From CAYNFH01 sp964396385 (GTDB lineage Bacteria > Armatimonadota > Chthonomonadetes > Chthonomonadales > CAJBBX01), in assembly GCA_964396385.1 (NCBI GenBank), contig CAYNFH010000064.1:1-27929 (forward strand): a stretch of DNA of 27,929 bases, in the 5' to 3' direction. Positions within the stretch are counted from its first letter, which is position 1. Each line of letters starts with the position of its first letter. Positions 1 through 7,338 of this stretch are shown piece by piece. The notes under the pieces are model-generated. The model was not told the origin of the DNA, made no database searches, and saw only the letters and a list, made by a program, of their open reading frames with translations. The position numbers and the translations under genes are program-made.

Positions 1-2238
1 GATATCCTGCCGCTCCTCGAACGCCCGGATGAGCGCCTCATCGCCGGAGCAGTGGGCCAGGATACGCAGCTCCACCTGGGAGTAGTCGGCACATATCAGC
101 ATGTGTCCGGGCGGAGCGAGGAACGCCTTCCTTATTTGGCGGCCGATATCCGAGCGCACGGGGATGTTCTGCAGATTTGGATTGTGCGATGCCAGCCGCC
201 CGGTAGCCGTAACGAGCTGGTGGAAGGTGGAGTGGATGCGGCCGGTACGCGGGTCAATGGAGCCGCGCAGGTTGCCCAGGTAGGTGTTGATTAGCTTGGC
301 GAGCTGCCGGTACTCGATGACCATCGCGGGGACACAGGTGTGCGGCTTACTGCGGTCCTCCTGAGCGGCCAGCTTCTCCAGCACCTCGATATCCGTGGAG
401 CGGCCAGTCTTGGTCCTTTTGGTGGAGACCAGGCCCAGGCGGTCGAATAGCACCTCCGCGAGCTGCTTGGTGGAATCGATGTGGAACTCTACTCCGCAGA
501 CACTGTGTATCTCCTTCCGAAGCTCTTCCAGACGGCCGGACAGCAGCTCGCCCTGGCGCAACAGCTCGTCCGGATTGCAGAGGATGCCGTTGTACTCCAT
601 CTCAGCGATGGCGGCGGTCAGCGGCGCCTCCACCTCTTCGAGCAGCCGCCTCATCCCTAGGGACTCCAGCTCCGGCAGGAGGCGGTGGTAGAGCCGTAGC
701 GCCACGTCCGCGTCTTCCGCCGCGTAGGGCGTTACCTGCTCCAGCGGGACGGCCTCCATAGAGAGCTGGCCCGAGCCTTCGCCGATCAGGTCCGTTATAG
801 GCGTCATCCGGTAGTCGAGGAGCTGGAGCGCCATGTGGTCGAGCTTCTGGACGGCCTGGGAAGGGTCGATGAGGGCACTGGCCAGCATAGAATCGAAGCG
901 GATACCGCGCAGCTTCACACCCGCCCGAAGGAGGGACAGCACGTCGAACTTCAGGTTGTGCCCGCACTTCGGGATCGAGTCGTCCTCCAGCACAGGTGCG
1001 AGGGTCCTCAGGACCGTGCCCGCATCCAGATGCCGCCCCGGATGGGGCGAGAGCATCGGCACGTACACGCCGTGACCGGGCTTCCATGCCAGGCTGACTC
1101 CGCAGAGCCGGGCGTCGCGCTCGAGCCCAGTCGTCTCGGTATCCACGCTGACCATCGGCTGGTGTCGCAGGGCTTTGATCACCGCCTCCAGCGCTGCCAG
1201 GTCTGTGATCGCCTCATAACACGAGTTGAGGGTTGAGGGTTGATGGTTGATGGTTGATGGACCGGAATCCGATGGGTGATCAGGTGTTCGGGTGTTCAGG
1301 TGTTCAGGACCGGAATCCGGCTTCGCTCCTGCGGCCACTTCCCCGCTCGCGCGCTCATCCTCCGTACCGGCGAGCGTCCGCACCTCGTCCTGGAACCGAT
1401 GGAAGCCGAGCTGCTGGAACAGAGCGATGAGGCGGGGCACGTCCGGGGGCCGCACGCGGGCTGTCCCTAGCTCGAACGGGAAGCTCGCGTCACACTTGAG
1501 GGTCACCAGCTCGCGGGAGAGCGGCAGGAGCGGGAGCGCCTTCTCGAGGTTCTCCCGCCGCTTGCCTTTGATCTCATCCAGGTGCGCGATGATCCCGTCG
1601 ATAGAGCCGTACTGCTGGATGAGCTGGGCCGCGGTCTTGGGACCGATCCCCTCCACGCCGGGCACATTGTCCACCGTGTCCCCGGTAAGGGCCAGCACGT
1701 CGACCACCTGTTGCGGCGTGATGCCCTTGTTCTCCCAGAGCGCCTTCACATCTACGGCGGTGTCCGTGTGGATGTCGAACATCGTCACGCGGTCGCCGAG
1801 GAGCTGCTCCAGGTCCTTGTCCTTTGACACGATGCGGACGTCAACGTGCTCATACTGCGGGTCGCTGAGGATCCGGTGCGTGATGCAGGCGATGACGTCA
1901 TCCGCCTCCAGGCCCGGATGGCCTACAATGGGGATGCCAAACGCCTCGATGAGCTCCAGCACGCGCGGGATTTGGGAGGTGAGGTCGTCCGGGGTCGCGT
2001 TACGGGTGCCCTTGTAGTCCGCGTAGAGCTCGTCCCGGAAGGTCTTGCCAGGAGTATCCAGCGCCACCGCCACGTAGTGAGGGTGGAACTGCTGAAACAG
2101 CTTGAGCAGCATTCCGGTGATGCCGAACACCGCGTGTGTGGGCTCGCCCGTATTGGGACTGCGCATCCCATTGCGGATGGCGTAGTACGACCGGAAGATC
2201 TGCGCATAGCCGTCGATGAGGTAGAGGGTCTCGGTCAT
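1..2238 (-). CDS. polA: DNA polymerase I, N-terminal part (cut by window edge)
   Basis: Replication and repair polymerase; 746 codons are visible before the gene leaves the window, so the fingers and the rest of the palm are missing. Order seen: 5'-3' exonuclease (residues about 1-300, starting MTETLYLIDGYAQIF), a linker, 3'-5' exonuclease (about 345-515), then thumb and palm motif A (DYSQVELRIL, Asp718). Proofreading looks intact: Asp366/Glu368 in VDTETTG, Asn428/Asp432 in GHNLKFD, and Tyr505/Asp509/Asp511 in YAAEDAD. The ATG at 2236-2238 precedes the conserved first strand. Oddity: the linker, residues about 307-339, is coded by tandem heptamers and octamers (1225-1319) with the frame kept open. 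Diverges from the HerA-like gene. Confidence 0.97.
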   Translation of the reverse strand, partial: MTETLYLIDGYAQIFRSYYAIRNGMRSPNTGEPTHAVFGITGMLLKLFQQFHPHYVAVALDTPGKTFRDELYADYKGTRNATPDDLTSQIPRVLELIEAFGIPIVGHPGLEADDVIACITHRILSDPQYEHVDVRIVSKDKDLEQLLGDRVTMFDIHTDTAVDVKALWENKGITPQQVVDVLALTGDTVDNVPGVEGIGPKTAAQLIQQYGSIDGIIAHLDEIKGKRRENLEKALPLLPLSRELVTLKCDASFPFELGTARVRPPDVPRLIALFQQLGFHRFQDEVRTLAGTEDERASGEVAAGAKPDSGPEHLNTRTPDHPSDSGPSTINHQPSTLNSCYEAITDLAALEAVIKALRHQPMVSVDTETTGLERDARLCGVSLAWKPGHGVYVPMLSPHPGRHLDAGTVLRTLAPVLEDDSIPKCGHNLKFDVLSLLRAGVKLRGIRFDSMLASALIDPSQAVQKLDHMALQLLDYRMTPITDLIGEGSGQLSMEAVPLEQVTPYAAEDADVALRLYHRLLPELESLGMRRLLEEVEAPLTAAIAEMEYNGILCNPDELLRQGELLSGRLEELRKEIHSVCGVEFHIDSTKQLAEVLFDRLGLVSTKRTKTGRSTDIEVLEKLAAQEDRSKPHTCVPAMVIEYRQLAKLINTYLGNLRGSIDPRTGRIHSTFHQLVTATGRLASHNPNLQNIPVRSDIGRQIRKAFLAPPGHMLICADYSQVELRILAHCSGDEALIRAFEERQDI
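1225..1319. repeat. Heptamer and octamer tandem arrays inside polA
   Basis: Five head-to-tail heptamers GTTGAGG/GTTGATG fill 1225-1259. A 13-bp tail GGACCGGAATCCG follows (1259-1271). Then come four octamers, GGTGATCA, GGTGTTCG, GGTGTTCA and GGTGTTCA (1275-1306), and a second copy of the same tail (1307-1319). The two tails are 48 bp apart, so the polA frame is preserved. The octamer block plus tail recurs at 6447-6491. Confidence 0.9.
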
Positions 2239-2336
2239 GGCGTCACTATTCCCCGTCCGCCCGCCTTCCGCCTCCTTTCGCGGGCCAGAGGATTCGGCGG
2301 CGAGGACGCGGAATCGTACGCGCGGGCAGTTGCAAC

Positions 2337-4040
2337 ATGAGATTGGAGCAAGTTCAGCGCGGGCAAGAGTGGGGCGGGAGCCCAGCACCACCGGATCTCG
2401 CGGCTGACGCACTGGGGATTGTCGTCCGGGGATCGCTGGCCGAGGGGCTGGAGGTACGACTGGCAGAGGGGCGGAGCGTGGAGGAGGTCCGCGCCGGCCG
2501 CTTCGTAGTGATCCAGGGCGAGCAGTACCGCTTCTTCTCCATGATCACCAACGTCTCCCTCGGTACGTCCAACCCTCAGATCCTGCTCAATCCCCCTTCC
2601 GCTGATGAGACCCTCCACCGGCGCGTACTGGAAGGCATCGGCACTTACGGCACCGTGGAGCTCCGCCCCATGCTGATGCTGGACCGCGATGCGCCGGAAC
2701 AGTACAGCGAAGAAGCACTTCTCCCCGTCAAGACCATCCCCACCCACTTCAGCCCCGTCCACGACGCTCGCCGCGAGGACGTTGACCGCGTCTTTGGGCG
2801 GGACGGCGACGCAGGCTTCTTCACCATCGGCGCGCCCCTGGACATGGAGGACACCCCCGTCTGCCTCAACCTCGACCGGTTTGTCGAGCGCTCCAACGGG
2901 ATCTTCGGCAAGTCCGGCACCGGCAAGACCTTCCTAACGCGCCTCTGCCTCTGTGGGATCATCAAGCAGCGCAAGGCCGTGAACCTGGTGTTCGACATGC
3001 ACAGCGAGTACGGCTGGCAGGGGACCACCGAAGATCGCACCCGAGAGAGTGTGCGCGGGCTGAAGCAGTACTTCGGCAGCGAGGTGATGGTCTTTACGCT
3101 CGATCCGGAATCCTCGCGCCGCCGCAACGTGAAGGTGGAGTTCCCTATCCGAATCCCGTATTCACAGGTCATTATCGAGGACATCGCGCTGCTGGAGCGG
3201 GAGCTCAACCTGAACCCCACAGCCGTGGAGACCGGTTACCTGCTAGTCAATCGCTACGGCTCCGACTGGCTGGCGCAGTTCCTGGCCATGGACGCGGAGG
3301 CGGTGAACGGCTTCGCGGAGGAGTCCGGGGCGCACGTGGGAGCGCTCAACGCGCTCAAGCGCAAGCTGAATGTGCTGCGCGAAGATTGCCAGGACTTCCT
3401 CAAGGACCGCGTGCCCCCTGAGGACGACGCGGTGAAGCAGATCCTCTCCTGCCTCCAGAGCGGCAAGCACGTAGTGGTGGAGTTCGGCCAGTACTCCAAA
3501 CCGCTCCAGTACATGCTCGTGGCCAACATCCTCACCCGCCTCATCCACCGGGAGTACGTGCGGCGCAAGGAGCAGTCGATGGGAACCGGCGGCGCCGGGC
3601 AGCGCCCCCTCGTCATCACCATCGAGGAGGCCCACAAGTTCCTGTCTCCCTCGCTGGCGGGCCAGACCATCTTCGGGACCATCGCGCGGGAGATGCGGAA
3701 GTACGACGTGACGCTCCTCATCGTGGACCAGCGGCCCTCGGGCATCGACGACGAGGTGCTGTCGCAGGTTGGAACGCGGCTCGTATGCCTGCTGGACGAC
3801 GAAAAGGACATCGACGCCGTACTTACAGGGACGCCCAATGCGGGCGGCCTGCGCGGCGTGCTGGCCGGCCTCGACACGCGGCGCCAAGCGCTCATCCTCG
3901 GCCATGCGGTACCGATGCCTATTGTCATCAAGACGCGCACCTACGACGATGAGCCGTTCCGCCTGGCGATGGGCAGCGCTGAGACCGGCCGTCCCCGCCT
4001 CCGCCTGGACAAGGATACGGAGCGTGACTTTCCGGAATAG
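2337..4040 (+). CDS. HerA-family hexameric ATPase/helicase
   Basis: A 567-aa FtsK/HerA-superfamily ATPase; such proteins form hexameric rings that pump DNA, usually with the NurA nuclease in end resection. The N-terminus (to about residue 130) reads as a HAS-barrel. Walker A is GKSGTGKT (residues 191-198, Lys197), Walker B is VITIEEAH with Glu430/Glu431, and an arginine-finger-like REMRKYDVTLL plus sensor-like IVDQRPSGID follow. These features place it near bacterial HerA rather than FtsK. ATG 2337 has no clear Shine-Dalgarno; it is taken because the barrel begins soon after. No NurA homologue is in the window, so partner and role (repair or defence) are open. A GGACCAC-type repeat starts right at its TAG. 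Confidence 0.88.
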   Translation: MRLEQVQRGQEWGGSPAPPDLAADALGIVVRGSLAEGLEVRLAEGRSVEEVRAGRFVVIQGEQYRFFSMITNVSLGTSNPQILLNPPSADETLHRRVLEGIGTYGTVELRPMLMLDRDAPEQYSEEALLPVKTIPTHFSPVHDARREDVDRVFGRDGDAGFFTIGAPLDMEDTPVCLNLDRFVERSNGIFGKSGTGKTFLTRLCLCGIIKQRKAVNLVFDMHSEYGWQGTTEDRTRESVRGLKQYFGSEVMVFTLDPESSRRRNVKVEFPIRIPYSQVIIEDIALLERELNLNPTAVETGYLLVNRYGSDWLAQFLAMDAEAVNGFAEESGAHVGALNALKRKLNVLREDCQDFLKDRVPPEDDAVKQILSCLQSGKHVVVEFGQYSKPLQYMLVANILTRLIHREYVRRKEQSMGTGGAGQRPLVITIEEAHKFLSPSLAGQTIFGTIAREMRKYDVTLLIVDQRPSGIDDEVLSQVGTRLVCLLDDEKDIDAVLTGTPNAGGLRGVLAGLDTRRQALILGHAVPMPIVIKTRTYDDEPFRLAMGSAETGRPRLRLDKDTERDFPE

Positions 4041-4111
4041 GACCACAGACGACCGACTGCGGACCACGGAGTGGTCCGCAGTTCGTGGTCCGTGGTCCGT
4101 GGCCCGTGGTT
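4041..4111. repeat. Inverted pair of four-heptamer arrays with perfect hairpin
   Basis: Four degenerate heptamers (GACCACA, GACGACC, GACTGCG, GACCACG; 4041-4068) face four inverted heptamers (CGTGGTC, CGTGGTC, CGTGGCC, CGTGGTT; 4084-4111). Within it, ACTGCGGACCAC (4056-4067) and GTGGTCCGCAGT (4071-4082) form a perfect 12-bp stem with a 3-nt loop. It begins right after the HerA-like stop codon and runs into the next gene's likely start. No T-run follows, so it is not a standard terminator. Confidence 0.88.
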
Positions 4112-5685
4112 TTGCCGCGCTCACCGCAACCGTCACATTCGCAGGCAGCGCCGGAGCGCAGCAGCGTATCCCCACGCCGCCACACATCGGGAACATCATC
4201 ATCGATCAGTTCATGGACCTGATCTGGCGGCCGGAGACCAACTACTTCAAGTCCCCGGGACCGGTCAGGATCATCCTAGAGGACCCCAAGACCGGCGAAA
4301 AGACCGTGGTGCTGGCGGATGATGCGGAGGGCCAGGCAAACGGCGACATCATCGTCCACGGCGCCGCGCGGGTGGAGCGGACGGAGGGGACACTCAGCGG
4401 GGAGGGGCTTACGTACCACGCGAACACGATGACCGGATCCGTGCTGCACGCCCGGATCGACGCCAACGGAATCCGCCTGCGAGGCGACCGCATCGACCTG
4501 CAGCCGGGCCGGGTCCTGGTCGCTCGCGGCGCGTACCTCACCACCTGTATCAAGCAGAACCCGGACTACCACATCACGGCGAAGGAGGTGAGGGTGACTC
4601 CGGATCGAGTGGTGCGGGCCAAGAACGTCACGTTCTATCTGGGCAAGGTCCGGATTATCTCGCTGCCGTCTCTGCGCAAGAGCTTCCGCCACGCCTCCAG
4701 CAGCCCAGTACCACTGCCCGGGTATTCCAGCAGCTCCGGCCTGCGCTTCCATTTCCATAACGAGAGCATCGCGGAACCCGAGGAGCTGCTGGACTACAGC
4801 GCGGCGTTCGCAACCAAGACGCCGCCGGAGCTCATGTTCGACTATGAGCGGGACCTGGGCCGGGCCACTCCGGACATGCCCCCACCGAGGCTGCACTCCA
4901 CGCTGGCCGCTCCGCCGCGTCAATCCGCGCTGGAGGCGCTACCGCCGCCTACCCTCCGCTCTTCCACGGACACGCCGCCGCCAGCCAAACGGTACACGAT
5001 GTACGCCATGACTACCGCGAACACGTTTGTGTTCAACCGTGTGCGCACGGACCTTCAGGTGAGCCGCCTGCCGGAAGTGGGAGTGCACTTCGCCAACGTG
5101 CTGGGAGCCGCCATCCCGGACACGGGGGAGCCGCTAACGGGACCCCGGACGCTCTTTCGGCCCCGTGACTGGCTGCTGAACTTCGATGTAGGGGCAGGTT
5201 ACTACCAGGAGCGTCCCACGCACGCGCACGCGGCGCGGGTCTCGCTGCGCGGGGACGCGACGAGCCCCTTCATTCCGCTGGCCGGGGCGCTGCATTTTCG
5301 TTACGGCGGAACTGCCTGGGCCAACGCATACAGTGGAGGACGGAGCTACGCGCTGCTTGCCCCGGAGGCGGAGCTGGACTACCTGTTTGGGCGGACCCAC
5401 CTGGTCAGCGCAGCCTACCGGTACGAGCAGGCGTTCGGGACAACGCCCTTTGCCTTCGACTCGCTGGACATCCGGCAGGAGGCACGGCTGGGTTACGGAT
5501 ATCTGGGGACGCGCTGGGCGTATAACTTTGGGGTTAACTTCGATATCCAGCGTCGCAAGGCCTACGACACAACGGTCAGCATCCGCAGGCGGCTGGATTG
5601 TCTTGAGTTCGGAGTTGGGTATCGCGCTCGCGGTTCCGTGGTGAGCCTGATCCTGAACCTACTGCCGCCGAAGGGAGTAGAGTGA
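4099..5685 (+). CDS. LptD/OstA-like outer-membrane protein
   Basis: A 528-aa secreted protein resembling LptD/OstA, which assembles lipopolysaccharide or related lipids in the outer membrane. From GTG 4099 the product starts MARGFAALTATV and gives a clean signal peptide with likely cleavage after AGA (before QQRIP). An OstA-type beta-jellyroll follows (GANGDII-like repeats, about residues 50-140), including the family-typical YLTTC and YHITAKEVRV segment. The rest is rich in alternating aromatic strands expected of a beta-barrel, ending LEFGVGYRARG. A reading frame extends upstream into the HerA gene, but only this start gives a signal peptide. The start lies inside a CGTGGCC heptamer repeat and no Shine-Dalgarno is visible. 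Shorter than proteobacterial LptD, so substrate is uncertain. Confidence 0.72.
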   Translation: MARGFAALTATVTFAGSAGAQQRIPTPPHIGNIIIDQFMDLIWRPETNYFKSPGPVRIILEDPKTGEKTVVLADDAEGQANGDIIVHGAARVERTEGTLSGEGLTYHANTMTGSVLHARIDANGIRLRGDRIDLQPGRVLVARGAYLTTCIKQNPDYHITAKEVRVTPDRVVRAKNVTFYLGKVRIISLPSLRKSFRHASSSPVPLPGYSSSSGLRFHFHNESIAEPEELLDYSAAFATKTPPELMFDYERDLGRATPDMPPPRLHSTLAAPPRQSALEALPPPTLRSSTDTPPPAKRYTMYAMTTANTFVFNRVRTDLQVSRLPEVGVHFANVLGAAIPDTGEPLTGPRTLFRPRDWLLNFDVGAGYYQERPTHAHAARVSLRGDATSPFIPLAGALHFRYGGTAWANAYSGGRSYALLAPEAELDYLFGRTHLVSAAYRYEQAFGTTPFAFDSLDIRQEARLGYGYLGTRWAYNFGVNFDIQRRKAYDTTVSIRRRLDCLEFGVGYRARGSVVSLILNLLPPKGVE

Positions 5686-5699
5686 GGCGAGTTCGGACC

Positions 5700-6437
5700 T
5701 TAAGCCTCCTCCACCAGGTTGAATAACCGCCGGGCATTGTCATACAGGATCCTGCGGCGGGATTCATCGGTCAGGGGAGAGTCGTGGACCAGGCCAACGG
5801 CGGCCGCGGCATCCACGTGCGGCGTGCTGGAACCGAAGAGTATGCGGTGAGAACCCAACGCATCCACGGCTGCCGGGAGCTTTGAGCGGTCCAGCGCACC
5901 GGAGCATTCGAGCAGTACATTGGTGGCGCTGTGTGCGGCGGCGATGCCCGCCCGCCAGTCCGGTCCTCCCATGCCCAGAAAGAGGAACTTGAGCATGGGG
6001 TAGCCCTTGGCTATCTCTACCGCGGTCCGCACGCAGTCCGCGTTAGGCGTGAAGAGGAACAGCGGCTTAGTGTAGCGGCGGTAGGCATTCACGATGTCGT
6101 CCGCCACTGCCTTCGTCACCGGCGCGCCTGGCGTGTTGCCCATGACGGCCATCGCCACGAACTTACGGCTCCCCATCTGCTCGCGCATGACCTCTACGGA
6201 CGCTTCGACCCGGTTTACGTGGGTGACGAGGCAGCCGTAGAGGTTCGGTCCCTGGTCCAGCATCTTCCTCAAAATCCGATTGCCCGCGAGGGGGTCCGCC
6301 CTGCCGGCGTGCGCCGACATCAGGACGGCAGCGTCGATCCCCCGCTCCTGCATGGCAGCCATGATGTTCACGGGACTGTTCGCTACGCCGGGAACCACGC
6401 TCCCGCCGAAGTAGCTATGGATGTCAAAGATTGGCAT
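5700..6437 (-). CDS. Amidohydrolase-2-like TIM-barrel protein, metal site degenerate
   Basis: A 245-aa protein with the layout of Amidohydro_2 (TIM-barrel hydrolases/decarboxylases). The N-terminal strand FDIHSYFGG stands where active members have D-x-H-x-H, so the second His is Tyr. The C-terminal strand ILFGSSTPH stands where FGSDxP is usual, so the Asp is Ser. The barrel pattern between, and the final helix DNARRLFNL, fit the family. Either it is a non-catalytic relative or it uses a different site. It follows a similar 240-aa protein by 78 bp on the same strand and converges with the LptD-like gene 14 bp away. Function not known. Confidence 0.75.
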   Translation of the reverse strand: MPIFDIHSYFGGSVVPGVANSPVNIMAAMQERGIDAAVLMSAHAGRADPLAGNRILRKMLDQGPNLYGCLVTHVNRVEASVEVMREQMGSRKFVAMAVMGNTPGAPVTKAVADDIVNAYRRYTKPLFLFTPNADCVRTAVEIAKGYPMLKFLFLGMGGPDWRAGIAAAHSATNVLLECSGALDRSKLPAAVDALGSHRILFGSSTPHVDAAAAVGLVHDSPLTDESRRRILYDNARRLFNLVEEA

Positions 6438-6446
6438 AGGAAGATG

Positions 6447-6491
6447 GGTGTTCAGGTGTTCAGGTGTTCAGGTGTTCAGGATGGGAATCCG
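6447..6491. repeat. Four-octamer array plus 13-bp tail (45 bp)
   Basis: Four perfect head-to-tail GGTGTTCA units (6447-6478) are followed by GGATGGGAATCCG (6479-6491). The same composite occurs inside polA at 1275-1319 with four differences in 45 positions. It fills most of the 78-bp gap between the two amidohydrolase-like genes. Confidence 0.92.
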
Positions 6492-6515
6492 AAGCGATTG
6501 TGAGCGCGGGACTGC

Positions 6516-7238
6516 TCAAATGGCGAGTACCTCGCGGGCGGTGCCTGCGAGTACGCGGCTGCTCTCCGCGTCTGACAGCCCGGCATGACGCAGCACGGAG
6601 ATTCCGGCAGCCATAGGGCGTGCCGGCGCGCCGGACCCGAACATCACCCGCTCCGCCCCTACGATCCTGACAACATGAGCCAGCGCTCCGGCCGCCAGCA
6701 GGCTGGAAGTCTCCAGGTATACGGACGGATGCTCCTCCATGAGAACCAGCGCCTCCGCCAAAGTCCGTTCGTCCACTCCGGCCAGAATGACCGGTGACGG
6801 GTGCGATCCAAGCGCCCTGATGAGCCGGGAGGCAGTGCCCGGAAGGTCGATGCTCATCATAATTGGTAGCTGCTCCCCCTGGAGCGCGCGTGCGAGCGCA
6901 ATAAACGGGGCGTAGCTAGGCTCCCAACCCTGTGCATGAGGGAAGAAGCGGGCCATCTTGAACCCGTCCGCCCGAAACCGGTTGTGTGGTCCATCACCGC
7001 CGAAAAAGGCTTGCGGGTTGACTGTAGCAACCGGGACCAGGCTGGGACTTTCGGAGCAGGCCGCGCGCGTGGCCGCATTACCCGCGTTGTGGTCCAGCAA
7101 CAGTCCCACCGTGGAGAGCGTGCAGCATGTGCTCACCGCATGCTCCCGCATAAGCGCAGCCAGGTCATCTACGGACAGGTCGGAAGCAGCCGCCGGCAGC
7201 GGTCCGAACAGCGTGTTAACATCTACGATATCGTCCAT
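6516..7238 (-). CDS. Second amidohydrolase-2-like protein, metal ligands lost
   Basis: A 240-aa relative of the neighbouring 5700-6437 product. The start IVDVNTLFG corresponds to the D-x-H-x-H strand but carries neither His. The late strand VMFGSGAPARP replaces FGSDxP, again without Asp. The rest alternates strand and helix as expected of a TIM barrel and ends with a helix, SSRVLAGTAREVLAI. The open frame extends upstream to 7412, but that part is repeat-derived sequence and gltX overlap; ATG 7236-7238 (MDDIVDVN) lines up with the sister protein's start. The Shine-Dalgarno is weak. The pair may be tandem paralogues acting as non-enzymatic sugar or metabolite binders, which is a guess. Confidence 0.68.
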   Translation of the reverse strand: MDDIVDVNTLFGPLPAAASDLSVDDLAALMREHAVSTCCTLSTVGLLLDHNAGNAATRAACSESPSLVPVATVNPQAFFGGDGPHNRFRADGFKMARFFPHAQGWEPSYAPFIALARALQGEQLPIMMSIDLPGTASRLIRALGSHPSPVILAGVDERTLAEALVLMEEHPSVYLETSSLLAAGALAHVVRIVGAERVMFGSGAPARPMAAGISVLRHAGLSDAESSRVLAGTAREVLAI

Positions 7239-7244
7239 GGGTAT

Positions 7245-7338
7245 TTGAACCCCAAAGAAACGAAGACGCCAAGAAGGTCTTAGCGTGGGCGTGCCGTCCC
7301 GGTCGCCATGATGCGCTGCCTCTGTGTCTTCGTGGTTA
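7245..7338. repeat. Dispersed short-repeat element between gltX and an amidohydrolase-like gene
   Basis: The segment carries CCAAAGAAACGAAGACGCC (about 7251-7270) and, inverted, CTCTGTGTCTTCGTGGTTA (7320-7338). The core CGAAGAC/GTCTTCG forms a 7-bp inverted match. It starts exactly at the gltX TAA codon. I recognise this kind of CACGAAGACAC repeat as common between genes in several phyla; that is recollection, not a search result. Confidence 0.6.

Noticed and set aside
1201..1330. Possible frameshift in polA at the repeat block
   Set aside because: Reading the minus strand from the ATG at 2236-2238 codon by codon stays open through the repeats and rejoins the exonuclease motifs in the same frame.
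2249..2300. C-rich stretch between polA and the HerA-like gene as a repeat element
   Set aside because: It looks like a degraded short repeat (CCGCC, CCTCC runs) but no clear unit or partner copy is visible in the window.
3769..4098. Upstream extension of the LptD-like frame into the HerA gene
   Set aside because: It begins with a TTG inside a conserved ATPase motif region in another frame and would bury the signal peptide 110 residues in.
6447..6491. CRISPR-like array
   Set aside because: Units are 8 bp, contiguous and without spacers, and no cas gene is present.
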